Assembly (NCBI GenBank): GCA_019117325.1
Contig: DWZY01000098.1
Coordinates: 1 to 5,722 of the forward strand
Direction of reading: 5' to 3'
Origin: Candidatus Brevibacterium intestinigallinarum
Lineage (GTDB): Bacteria > Actinomycetota > Actinomycetes > Actinomycetales > Brevibacteriaceae
DNA: 5,722 bases
Below the pieces are notes generated by a model, which saw only the letters and a program-made list of their open reading frames with translations, ran no database searches and was not told where the DNA came from. Of this stretch, positions 1 through 4,970 are shown in pieces (positions within the stretch are counted from its first letter, which is position 1; every line of letters begins with the position of its first letter). Made by a program: the position numbers and the translations under genes.

Positions 1-472
1 AGCGCAGGAACTGGTAGCGCTCGCCGTTGCGCTGGTACTCGATGTCCATGTTGCGCTCGATCGCGTTCGCGTTGCCGAACGAGTCGATCTGCACGGAGTG
101 GTCGATGACCAGTTCCGCCGGCGCCAGCGGGTTGACCGTGTCCGGGTCGCCGCCCAGCTCCTTGACCGCTTCGCGCATCGTCGCGAGGTCCACGATGCAC
201 GGCACACCGGTGAAGTCCTGCATGACGACGCGGGCCGGAGTGAACTGGATCTCGTGGCTGGGCTCAGCCGACGCATCCCACGAGCCCAGGGTGCGGATGT
301 GGTCGGCCGTGATGTTCGCGCCGTCCTCTGTCCGCAGGAGATTCTCGAGGAGCACCTTGAGGCTGAACGGGAGCTTCTCCGAGCCCTCCACCGCATCGAG
401 GCGGAAGATCTCGTAGTCCTTGCCGTTGACCTCAAGCGTGCTCTTGGACTTGAAACTGTCGATGTTGCTCAC
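1..472 (-). CDS. acnA: Aconitate hydratase, N-terminal part (runs off left edge)
   Basis: Aconitase interconverts citrate and isocitrate in the TCA cycle using a [4Fe-4S] cluster. The visible 157 codons match the N-terminus of the AcnA/IRP-type family: a start like SNIDSFKSKSTLEVNGKDY, then KLPFSLKVLLENLLR (about residues 33-47), the FTPARVVMQDFTGVPCIVDLATMR stretch (about 76-99), and LAPAELVIDHSVQID (about 119-133). The family is about 900 residues long, so most of the protein, including the usual cluster-ligand cysteines, lies outside the window. The GTG at 472-470 is chosen because it matches the family N-terminus and has AGGAG at 484-480, 7 nt upstream. It lies 162 bp downstream of the methyltransferase stop, and the palindrome in that gap suggests its own regulated promoter rather than simple read-through. 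Identity is clear; paralog naming (acn, acnA, sacA) varies. Confidence 0.97.
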   Translation of the reverse strand, partial: MSNIDSFKSKSTLEVNGKDYEIFRLDAVEGSEKLPFSLKVLLENLLRTEDGANITADHIRTLGSWDASAEPSHEIQFTPARVVMQDFTGVPCIVDLATMREAVKELGGDPDTVNPLAPAELVIDHSVQIDSFGNANAIERNMDIEYQRNGERYQFLR

Positions 473-536
473 CGTGTTTCTCCTCTTCAGCAGCTCGTGA
501 CACTCGGCGGAACGCGACCGGCCGCAATTAGGCAAG

Positions 537-548
537 CGGAATGTTCCG
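537..548. repeat. Short palindrome downstream of the acnA operator
   Basis: CGGAATGTTCCG has 5-bp exact arms around TG and lies 4 bp from the larger palindrome, toward the aconitase gene. It could be a second, unrelated operator or a small hairpin in the leader. It is short enough to be accidental. Confidence 0.25.
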
Positions 549-601
549 TAAAGTATCTTGATGTCAAGATACATTCTATCGCGTTGCACTCGGGCGGGCC
601 A
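539..601 (-). promoter_or_regulatory. Candidate aconitase promoter region
   Basis: This is an AT-richer patch ahead of the aconitase start. Two readings are possible on the minus strand. In one, TAGAAT (578-573), five of six matches to the -10 consensus, is the -10 with a poor -35 (TGGCCC, 601-596). In the other, a perfect -35 hexamer TTGACA (567-562) sits inside the palindrome with only a weak -10 such as ACATTC (544-539) 17 nt downstream. In either case the 553-572 palindrome overlaps core promoter elements or the start site, as expected for a repressor site. The exact start site cannot be decided by eye. Confidence 0.45.
553..572. promoter_or_regulatory. Perfect 20-bp palindrome, probable operator of acnA
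   Basis: On the minus strand it reads GTATCTTGACATCAAGATAC: 9-bp arms that are exact reverse complements around a central CA. It stands about 80 bp upstream of the aconitase GTG in an AT-rich spot unlike the surrounding GC-rich DNA, which favours a protein-binding site over chance. Size and symmetry fit a dimeric winged-helix or TetR-type regulator. Established knowledge: in Streptomyces the MarR-family regulator TamR, which responds to citrate and aconitate, controls aconitase; in Corynebacterium, TetR-type AcnR does. A TamR-like regulator seems the better guess, but the match to its published site was not checked and no regulator gene is in the window. Confidence 0.6.
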
Positions 602-609
602 TTCGGCCC
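596..609. terminator. Weak hairpin after the methyltransferase gene
   Basis: GGGCC (596-600), loop ATTC, GGCCC (605-609) forms a 5-bp GC stem about 25 bp after the methyltransferase stop on the minus strand, with no T-tract behind it. It is far weaker than the palindromes at the two convergent junctions. Partial termination or chance are both possible. Confidence 0.2.
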
Positions 610-634
610 CTCCGGGTGTCGTGTGGTCCGGGTC

Positions 635-1993
635 TCAGCGGCTCAGAACGGCGACGAGCTCCACGTGCCCCGTGAGGGGGAAGAGGTCGTGCGCGATGAC
701 GGATTCCAGGTGGAACCCGCCGGCCATCAGCCGCTGCAGGTCGCGGGCCAGCGTCGCCCCGTCGCAGGACACATGCACGATGCGCTCGACCGCCGAGGCC
801 GTCAGCGCGTCCACGACCGCCGCACCAGCACCCGCGCGCGGCGGATCCAGGACCGCGACCCGCGCGTCCTCGACGACGGCTGCGGATTCGACGCGGCCGG
901 CGGTGAAACGCGCATCCAGCCCCGCCGCATTCGCGCGGGCGTCCTCGACCGCCTCCGCGGAGCCCTCGATGCCCAGGACCCGGTGCCCGTCCTCGGCCAG
1001 CGCGATGCCCAGCAGACCGGCCCCGCTGTAGAGGTCGAGGACACGTCCGCCGGCGGGCGCGCCCACCGCGGTCCGCACTGCGGTCGTGAGGACCGCTGCC
1101 GCATCGCGATGCACCTGCCAGAAGCCAGCACCGCGGACTGTGAGGCCGCGCCCGAGGCCGGGGACCGTTTCCCGCACGTGGCCCGTCCCCGTGTGGAGGG
1201 TCAGGGGCGCCGCTGCGGCGCCGCCGCGATTGCGGCTGCCGCGATCCGTCCGCGCACCGCGTCGCCGGCCTCGCGTGCGCCCGGCCGGCGGCGCGCTGAA
1301 GACGCTCCAGTCCCCCGGCACGGAATCCACCGCGCGGATCGTCTGCGGCACCGCTGCGGCCGCGCCGGGGCCCCGCAGGATGATCGCCCCGGAACCAGTG
1401 CCTGCGGCCAGCTCGAGGCGGGTGACGCCCGGGAAGCGCAGGTCGGTGAGGCGCAGCGCGCTCAGTTCCGGGACTGCGAGCGGCAGGGCGTCGCCCTCGA
1501 TGGGGATCACCCGGTGGGAGGCCGGGGCGAGCATGCCCGGTCGGCCATCCTCGTCGACCGCCACCTGGACGCGCGTGCGCCAGCGAGTGCCGGCCTCGGC
1601 GTCGTCGATCGCAGGTGCCTCCGAGGGGGCCGGAAGCAGGGAGAAGCCCACAGCCTCGGGATCGATCCGGCCGATCCTGCGCAGCTGATCCGCCGTCGCC
1701 TGCTCCTTGAGCGTCCGCGCGTGCGCGAGGTCGACGTGGGCGAACTCGATGCCGCCGGCGCCGGGCACCCCCATCGCCTCGCGCCGGTCGGGGACGCGGT
1801 GGGGCGATGCCTCGCGCACGCGAACCGCTGTCGCGCGGAGGATCTTCGCGGTGGCATCGGTGAGGACTGCATCGACCGTCTCCCCCGGGATCGCTCCTGC
1901 GACGAAGACGGTGCGGCCGTCGTGGTGGGCGATCGACTCGCCGCCCGCCGCTGGGCGCAGGATCTCGAGGGTGACCGGTTCTACTGCGGACAC
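635..1993 (-). CDS. TRAM-domain class I SAM-dependent RNA (uracil-5-)methyltransferase, RlmD/TrmA-like
   Basis: Predicted to methylate C5 of a uridine in rRNA or tRNA with S-adenosylmethionine. The 452-residue product has a TRAM RNA-binding domain (about 5-60) and a C-terminal Rossmann methyltransferase domain. Visible motifs: FWQVH with family Gln293, SAM-binding VLDLYSGAGLLG (318-329), DPPRAG (383-388), the nucleophile in VSCDG (Cys410), and TGHVE with the likely general base Glu445. The Fe-S cluster cysteines of RlmD are absent from the region after TRAM (about 65-90). The usual SC-(D/N)-P motif has Gly412 instead of Pro. An Arg/Gly-rich stretch at 239-258 is probably a disordered insert. 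The GTG at 1993-1991 is chosen because it starts just before TRAM and has AGGAG at 2003-1999; upstream in-frame codons run into DUF3710. The gap to DUF3710 is 58 bp, so it is probably cotranscribed. Substrate base and RNA are unknown. Comparable to M. tuberculosis Rv2689c. Confidence 0.9.
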   Translation of the reverse strand: MSAVEPVTLEILRPAAGGESIAHHDGRTVFVAGAIPGETVDAVLTDATAKILRATAVRVREASPHRVPDRREAMGVPGAGGIEFAHVDLAHARTLKEQATADQLRRIGRIDPEAVGFSLLPAPSEAPAIDDAEAGTRWRTRVQVAVDEDGRPGMLAPASHRVIPIEGDALPLAVPELSALRLTDLRFPGVTRLELAAGTGSGAIILRGPGAAAAVPQTIRAVDSVPGDWSVFSAPPAGRTRGRRRGARTDRGSRNRGGAAAAPLTLHTGTGHVRETVPGLGRGLTVRGAGFWQVHRDAAAVLTTAVRTAVGAPAGGRVLDLYSGAGLLGIALAEDGHRVLGIEGSAEAVEDARANAAGLDARFTAGRVESAAVVEDARVAVLDPPRAGAGAAVVDALTASAVERIVHVSCDGATLARDLQRLMAGGFHLESVIAHDLFPLTGHVELVAVLSR

Positions 1994-2051
1994 GGGGACT
2001 CCTGATCGACGGTGCGGCGGGCGGAGACTGAAGAATTCGGGCAGGGTCCGC

Positions 2052-2867
2052 TCAGCGGATCTCCGCGATCTCCGGTCCGCGCTCGAAGGGATCGATGTCG
2101 TCGTCACCCGTCGCCTGGTCCTGCGGGGCTCCGGCTTCGACCTGCTGGGCCGGCTGCCCGGGTCCGGGAGACGCGACGGTCGGGGCGACCAGCGGCAGGA
2201 GCTCGCGCGGCGGGCGGGCCTCCGTGCCGCGGTCCACGACCGCTCCGCGCAGCAGTCCCACGAGCGCGCTGCGCGTCTCCTTGTCCGTGACCGCGGATCC
2301 GGAGAAGACCGCGCGCAGGAACCAGCGGGGGCCGTCGATGCCCGCGAAGCGGGTGACGCGGACACCGGTGCGCCCGTCCTTCGTGCGGACCGGCACCTGC
2401 GTGACGAGTTCGTTGCCCAGGTCCGTGTAGAGCTCGTCCGCCTTGCCCTTGCGGGCGCGGACTCCCTCGGCGATCTCGTCGCGCACGGACTTCCAGATGC
2501 CCTCCCCGCGCGGAGCGGCGAAGGCCTGCAGCTGCATCGCGCCGCCGCTGTGGATCATCGTGACGGCCAGGATCCTGTCCGAGTCCTGCTCCGTCTCCAG
2601 GCGGATCTGCATCCCGTCGATGACCGGGACGGCGACCGGGCCCAGGTTCAGGCGGTGCCTCTCCGGGGCGTCCTCAGCAGCGTCGAACGGGCCGTTCTCA
2701 CTGCGGTCCCGCGGTGCCTCCTTCGGATGGATGTCCGCGTCGTCATCGAGATCCGCGGGCGCGGGCTCAGCGGGCTCGTCGAGCGCGTCCGGGGCGGCCT
2801 CGGTCTCCGGGGCCTCCTCGTGTGCTGGCAACGGGCGGTCCTTCTTGAAACGGTCGAAAAGTCCCAT
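2052..2867 (-). CDS. DUF3710 domain protein, function unknown
   Basis: A 271-residue cytoplasmic protein of the actinobacterial DUF3710 family, usually found next to dut (compare M. tuberculosis Rv2696c). It begins MGLFDRFKKD, a short basic N-terminus, followed by a highly acidic Ala/Glu/Asp/Pro-rich segment (about 15-56) that looks disordered. The conserved domain starts near GPFD (59-62) and runs to about residue 225, with IDGMQIRLE, MQLQAFAAPR, EGIWKSVRDEIAEGV and GPRWFLRAVFSG as recognisable family stretches. The tail (about 228-271) is again Pro/Gln/Asp-rich. No signal peptide, membrane segment or catalytic motif is visible. The ATG at 2867 is supported by AAGGA (2879-2875), 7 nt upstream. 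It lies 72 bp after dut on the same strand, consistent with an operon. The function is not established and the context does not settle it. Confidence 0.9.
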   Translation of the reverse strand: MGLFDRFKKDRPLPAHEEAPETEAAPDALDEPAEPAPADLDDDADIHPKEAPRDRSENGPFDAAEDAPERHRLNLGPVAVPVIDGMQIRLETEQDSDRILAVTMIHSGGAMQLQAFAAPRGEGIWKSVRDEIAEGVRARKGKADELYTDLGNELVTQVPVRTKDGRTGVRVTRFAGIDGPRWFLRAVFSGSAVTDKETRSALVGLLRGAVVDRGTEARPPRELLPLVAPTVASPGPGQPAQQVEAGAPQDQATGDDDIDPFERGPEIAEIR

Positions 2868-2880
2868 GGATCCTTCCTTC

Positions 2881-2893
2881 GGGCGATGCGCCC
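2881..2893. other. Small hairpin in the dut-DUF3710 gap
   Basis: GGGCG, loop ATG, CGCCC forms a 5-bp GC stem directly upstream of the DUF3710 ribosome-binding site. It could modulate expression between the two genes or stabilise a processed end. It is short and could be accidental in GC-rich DNA. Confidence 0.2.
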
Positions 2894-2939
2894 TCGAGTC
2901 TAGTCGCGCGGGGGCGCGGCAGTGCCCCGCCCTCCGCCG

Positions 2940-3452
2940 TCAGGGCGCGGGTGCGAAGCCGCCGGTCGACCCGAATCCACCGGTACCGCGGGAGGTGGCG
3001 TCCAGCTGCGCGTCGTCCAGCGCCGTGACGGGCGCGAACCGCGCGGTCTCGACCTTCTGGATGAGGAGCTGGGCGACGCGGTCCCCGCGCCGGATCTGAT
3101 GCGTGGTGTGCGGGTCGAGGTTGATGAGCGGGATCCGGATCTCCCCGCGGTAACCCGCATCGATCGTGCCGGGTGCGTTCACCACGGTGATGCCGTGCTT
3201 CGACGACAGGCCCGATCGCGGATGGATAAGGCCCACGTGCCCGGCCGGCAGCGCGATCGCGAGCCCCGTCGGGACCACGGCGCGCTCGAACGGCGCCAGC
3301 TCCACGTCCTCTGCGGCGCACAGGTCCGCGCCCGCGTCACCGGGGTGCGCGTATGCGGGGAGTGTCGCGTCCGGGCTCAGCGCCTGCACACGGACCTCCG
3401 GCTGCTCGTCGTCCCGTCCGTCGTGGGGTGTCGCTGCATTCTGGTGAGTCAC
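2940..3452 (-). CDS. dut: Deoxyuridine 5'-triphosphate nucleotidohydrolase (dUTPase)
   Basis: Hydrolyses dUTP to dUMP and pyrophosphate, keeping uracil out of DNA and supplying dUMP for dTMP synthesis. The 170-residue protein carries all five motifs of the trimeric dUTPase family: I, HPGDAGADL (36-44); II, PRSGLSS (78-84); III, NAPGTIDAGYRGE (92-104) with the catalytic Asp98; IV, RGDRVAQLLI (122-131); and V, the glycine-rich RGTGGFGSTGGF (155-166). Motif V binds the nucleotide phosphates from a neighbouring subunit. Residues 1-17 are a polar extension before the conserved EVRVQALSPDATLPAYAHPGD stretch and might not all be translated. The GTG at 3452 has no convincing Shine-Dalgarno sequence but sits 6 nt after a possible -10 box, so the message may be leaderless. 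It is divergent from DUF3093 and is likely the first gene of the dut-DUF3710-methyltransferase operon. Confidence 0.97.
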   Translation of the reverse strand: MTHQNAATPHDGRDDEQPEVRVQALSPDATLPAYAHPGDAGADLCAAEDVELAPFERAVVPTGLAIALPAGHVGLIHPRSGLSSKHGITVVNAPGTIDAGYRGEIRIPLINLDPHTTHQIRRGDRVAQLLIQKVETARFAPVTALDDAQLDATSRGTGGFGSTGGFAPAP

Positions 3453-3458
3453 GGCGCC

Positions 3459-3464
3459 ACTCTA
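3459..3464 (-). promoter_or_regulatory. Candidate -10 box of dut (leaderless start)
   Basis: On the minus strand TAGAGT fits the actinobacterial TANNNT -10 pattern and ends 6 nt before the dut GTG, so transcription would begin at or next to the start codon. No good -35 is seen about 17 nt upstream. The spacing is the usual leaderless signature in Actinobacteria; the hexamer itself is a weak signal. Confidence 0.35.
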
Positions 3465-3506
3465 CACAGCAGTCATCGCTCAGCCCGGCTGTGGGAAGAT
3501 GAGTCC

Positions 3507-3974
3507 ATGTCCCCTGCTTCCCCGACCTCGTCGGCCGTCGTGTTCCGCGAGCGCGTCACCCCCAGCGCGGGCTGGTGGATCATCGCGCTCTTCCTCTCCG
3601 CCATGACCTCCCTGCTGGCCCTGCCGATCACCCCGGTGGGCGCCGTCATCACCCCGCTGGTCGTGGGTGCCGCAGTGGTCCTGTGGATGGTCTCCCTGTC
3701 CACCCGGATCATCGTGACGGACAGCTCCTTCGTGGCCGGCCGCGCGCACATCGACCGCACGCACATCACGGCCGCCACGGCGTACGACGAAGAGGAGTCG
3801 TTCGCACAGCGCGGCCGCCTGCTGGACGCCCGCGCGTTCCTCGTCCTCCGCCCCTGGGCGAAGACGGTCGTCCGTGTCGAGATCGCAGATCCCGCGGACC
3901 CGACCCCCTACTGGCTCGTGACCACCCGCCGTCCGGCCCAGCTGGCCGCAGCACTCGATCCGGCGCGCACCTGA
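3507..3974 (+). CDS. DUF3093 family membrane protein, function unknown
   Basis: A 155-residue actinobacterial protein of the DUF3093 family, equivalent in position and orientation to M. tuberculosis Rv2698 beside dut. After a short polar N-terminus come two closely spaced hydrophobic segments (about 23-40 and 43-64, the second ending near WMVSLS). They are predicted to form a membrane hairpin with a soluble C-terminal domain of about 90 residues. That domain contains the family-like IIVTDSSFVAGRAHI (68-82), LDARAFLVLRPWAKTVVRVEI (106-126) and PYWLVTTRRPAQLAAAL (134-150). The ATG at 3507 is preferred because GGGAAG lies at 3493-3498, 8 nt upstream; the ATG at 3499 is out of frame. The in-frame sequence further upstream is antisense to dut. 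Biochemical role is unknown; the conserved pairing with dut may be only ancestral gene order. Confidence 0.9.
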   Translation: MSPASPTSSAVVFRERVTPSAGWWIIALFLSAMTSLLALPITPVGAVITPLVVGAAVVLWMVSLSTRIIVTDSSFVAGRAHIDRTHITAATAYDEEESFAQRGRLLDARAFLVLRPWAKTVVRVEIADPADPTPYWLVTTRRPAQLAAALDPART

Positions 3975-4015
3975 GCGGACCGTGCGCCCAGCACGACGTC
4001 CGATCGCCTGAGAGG

Positions 4016-4061
4016 GCATGAGTGAGGGGAGGGACCACGTGGTCCCTCCCCTCACTCATGC
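4016..4061. terminator. 46-bp perfect palindrome, likely bidirectional terminator
   Basis: Two 23-bp arms are exact reverse complements with no intervening bases, centred between 4038 and 4039 at ACCAC/GTGGT; the left arm begins GCATGAGTGAGGGG. It lies between the 3' ends of DUF3093 (plus, 3974) and DUF4193 (minus, 4089), so an RNA hairpin forms from either strand. Neither side has a T-tract, as is common for actinobacterial hairpin terminators. Perfect pairing over this length implies selection or recent formation. Confidence 0.8.
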
Positions 4062-4066
4062 AGCCG

Positions 4067-4082
4067 CCGGATCATGATCCGG
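4067..4082. terminator. 16-bp perfect palindrome beside the 46-bp one
   Basis: CCGGATCATGATCCGG is a perfect 16-bp palindrome, 5 nt from the long palindrome and 6 nt past the DUF4193 stop codon. It could be the first hairpin met by polymerase leaving DUF4193, an auxiliary terminator or a protein site. The same long-plus-short arrangement recurs at 4898-4954. Confidence 0.45.
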
Positions 4083-4088
4083 GAGCAG

Positions 4089-4388
4089 TCAGCCCATGCA
4101 GTCGGTGCAGATCATCGCGTCCGCGTCGGCCAGTTGCGAGCGGTGGCGGACCAGGAAGCACTCCATGCAGGTGAACTCGTCATTCTGCTTGGGCAGAACG
4201 CGGACGGACAGCTCCTCGTTCGAGAGATCGGCACCGGGAAGCTCGAATCCCTCCGCCGCGACGGCCTCGTCCTCGTCCACATCAACGCGGCTGGCCATCT
4301 GCTGGTTTCGCTGCGCCTTGAGCTCTTCGATCGAGTCGCTGCTGACTTCCTCGTCCTGCTTCTTTGGCGCGTCGTAGTCGGTTGCCAT
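4089..4388 (-). CDS. DUF4193 small zinc-ribbon-like protein
   Basis: A 99-residue acidic protein of the actinobacterial DUF4193 family, closely resembling M. tuberculosis Rv2699c in sequence and position. The N-terminus MATDYDAPKK is characteristic. A charged, probably disordered part with SIEELKAQRNQQ (19-30) follows, then the conserved FELPGADLSNEELSVRVLPKQNDEFTC (48-74). Two CxxC pairs, Cys74/Cys77 and Cys94/Cys97, almost certainly bind one zinc, with the second pair at the C-terminus. No catalytic or membrane signals are seen. The role is unknown; an RNA polymerase or ribosome-associated role would be speculation. The ATG at 4388 fits the family N-terminus, although the nearest Shine-Dalgarno-like GGAGAG (4406-4401) is 12 nt away, longer than usual. 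Its 3' end faces DUF3093 across two palindromes. Confidence 0.93.
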   Translation of the reverse strand: MATDYDAPKKQDEEVSSDSIEELKAQRNQQMASRVDVDEDEAVAAEGFELPGADLSNEELSVRVLPKQNDEFTCMECFLVRHRSQLADADAMICTDCMG

Positions 4389-4461
4389 CAGGCGTGATCA
4401 CTCTCCGGAGAAGTGGGGGCTGAGCGGGGTGCTGAGGGGCGTCCGCCGCTGTGTCCCCTGC

Positions 4462-4490
4462 ATTCTGCATGGATGACCCCCACTGCGCAA
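4462..4490 (-). promoter_or_regulatory. Candidate DUF4193 promoter
   Basis: On the minus strand TTGCGC (4490-4485), a 17-nt spacer and CAGAAT (4467-4462) form a moderate -35/-10 pair about 75 bp upstream of the DUF4193 ATG. The -10 lacks the usual first T, so this is tentative. The stretch 4389-4491 otherwise holds only short direct repeats. Confidence 0.3.
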
Positions 4491-4491
4491 G

Positions 4492-4662
4492 ATGAATCTG
4501 CAAGAATCTTCTGTGATTCACGTCCGATCGCCCGAATGGCTCGTGGTTCCCCAGGAACTGCCAGGAGACGCGTGCAGTATCGGAAGCGAAGACGACACTC
4601 TGAGGACCGTGCGCGCGACACTGCTCGCAGCGCCGGTGGATGACGATGAGGAGGATGCGTGA
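4492..4662 (+). CDS. Possible small protein upstream of and coupled to the 75-residue gene
   Basis: An unrecognised 56-codon frame: ATG at 4492, TGA at 4660-4662. The product starts MNLQESSVIHVRSPEWLVV and ends in the acidic tail PVDDDEEDA; no domain, signal peptide or membrane segment is visible. For it: the stop overlaps the next GTG start in a GTGA junction, a classic coupling arrangement, and the frame opens in the gap after the divergent DUF4193 gene. Against it: no Shine-Dalgarno precedes ATG 4492 or the in-frame GTG at 4513, and 21 of 56 codons end in A or T, compared with 9 of 75 in the next gene. Its start also abuts the proposed DUF4193 promoter. It could be a real small gene, a leader peptide, or untranslated leader. 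Confidence 0.4.
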   Translation: MNLQESSVIHVRSPEWLVVPQELPGDACSIGSEDDTLRTVRATLLAAPVDDDEEDA

Positions 4663-4886
4663 GAGGTTTCCAGACTGCCCTGGACGAGCGGATCGACGAG
4701 CTGCGCCAGCGGCTGGCGCAGGCCCGAGCGGACGAGGACGACCACGAGGTCGATGTGCTGCTGCAGCAGCTCGAGACCCTCATCGACCTCGCAGACCGCA
4801 GCGACGTGGACACGACCCAGATGGAAGCGGTCCTGGCGGCGGAGACCGGTGCGCTGCCGGTGATCCCCGCACCCACGGACGACTGA
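4659..4886 (+). CDS. Small helical (coiled-coil-like) hypothetical protein
   Basis: A 75-residue unrecognised protein. Codon use is strongly G/C-ending (9 of 75 codons end in A or T), as expected for a real gene here. Residues 4-45 (FQTALDERIDELRQRLAQ through LLQQLETLIDLAD) are Leu-, Glu- and Arg-rich with heptad-like spacing, suggesting a helical hairpin or coiled coil. A second short helix (MEAVLAAETG) and a Pro/Asp tail follow. There is no signal peptide, membrane segment or metal motif. The GTG at 4659 is the only start permitted, since an in-frame TGA lies at 4647-4649. It has AGGAGGA at 4649-4655, close but usable (5 nt from AGGAG). It may be translationally coupled to the 4492-4662 frame. 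It converges on hemH across a palindrome pair. Function unknown; small size and helicity fit a protein-interaction role, but nothing more specific. Confidence 0.75.
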   Translation: MRGFQTALDERIDELRQRLAQARADEDDHEVDVLLQQLETLIDLADRSDVDTTQMEAVLAAETGALPVIPAPTDD

Positions 4887-4897
4887 ACGAAGAACAG

Positions 4898-4931
4898 AGC
4901 AGGACCCCGGCCGATCGGCCGGGGTCCTGCT
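4898..4931. terminator. 34-bp perfect palindrome, likely bidirectional terminator
   Basis: Two 17-bp exact arms without intervening bases, starting AGCAGGACCCCGGCCGA and centred at CGA/TCG, begin 11 nt after the stop of the 75-residue gene. It serves the convergent junction with hemH (stop at 4971-4973). The very GC-rich stem lacks a T-tract on both sides, like the one at 4016-4061. Confidence 0.8.
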
Positions 4932-4936
4932 GCGTT

Positions 4937-4954
4937 CGGGCGGTGCACCGCCCG
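4937..4954. terminator. 18-bp perfect palindrome beside the 34-bp one
   Basis: CGGGCGGTGCACCGCCCG is a perfect 18-bp palindrome, 5 nt from the long palindrome and 16 nt past the hemH stop codon. It is probably the first hairpin reached by transcription leaving hemH. It repeats the arrangement at 4067-4082 without sharing sequence with it. Confidence 0.5.
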
Positions 4955-4970
4955 CTGACAGCGCGTCGGC

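Noticed and set aside
98..2005. Very long open frame on the plus strand opposite the methyltransferase and aconitase genes
   Set aside because: It is the antisense image of GC-rich coding DNA: Arg/Ala/Gly-rich composition with no recognisable domain, while the minus strand encodes complete family motifs.
1994..2365. N-terminal extension of the methyltransferase frame upstream of the GTG at 1993
   Set aside because: The extra residues are Arg/Ser-rich, overlap DUF3710 in another frame and precede the TRAM domain without homology; a good ribosome-binding site supports the start at 1993.
3481..3491. CAGCCCGGCTG dyad in the dut/DUF3093 gap
   Set aside because: 5-bp GC arms around one base are expected by chance in this composition.
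2922..3506. Upstream extension of the DUF3093 frame across dut
   Set aside because: Residues before the ATG at 3507 are antisense to dut and unlike the family; GGGAAG supports the start at 3507.
4459..4523. Short direct repeats (TGCAT twice, GAATCT twice 10 bp apart) and the small dyad GTGATTCAC
   Set aside because: Units of 4-6 bp are too short to separate from chance; noted only as possible regulator contacts.
4413..4643. 76-codon plus-strand frame between DUF4193 and the 75-residue gene
   Set aside because: Arg-rich, no ribosome-binding site, crosses the proposed DUF4193 promoter, and competes with the 4492-4662 frame, which has the better junction with the next gene.
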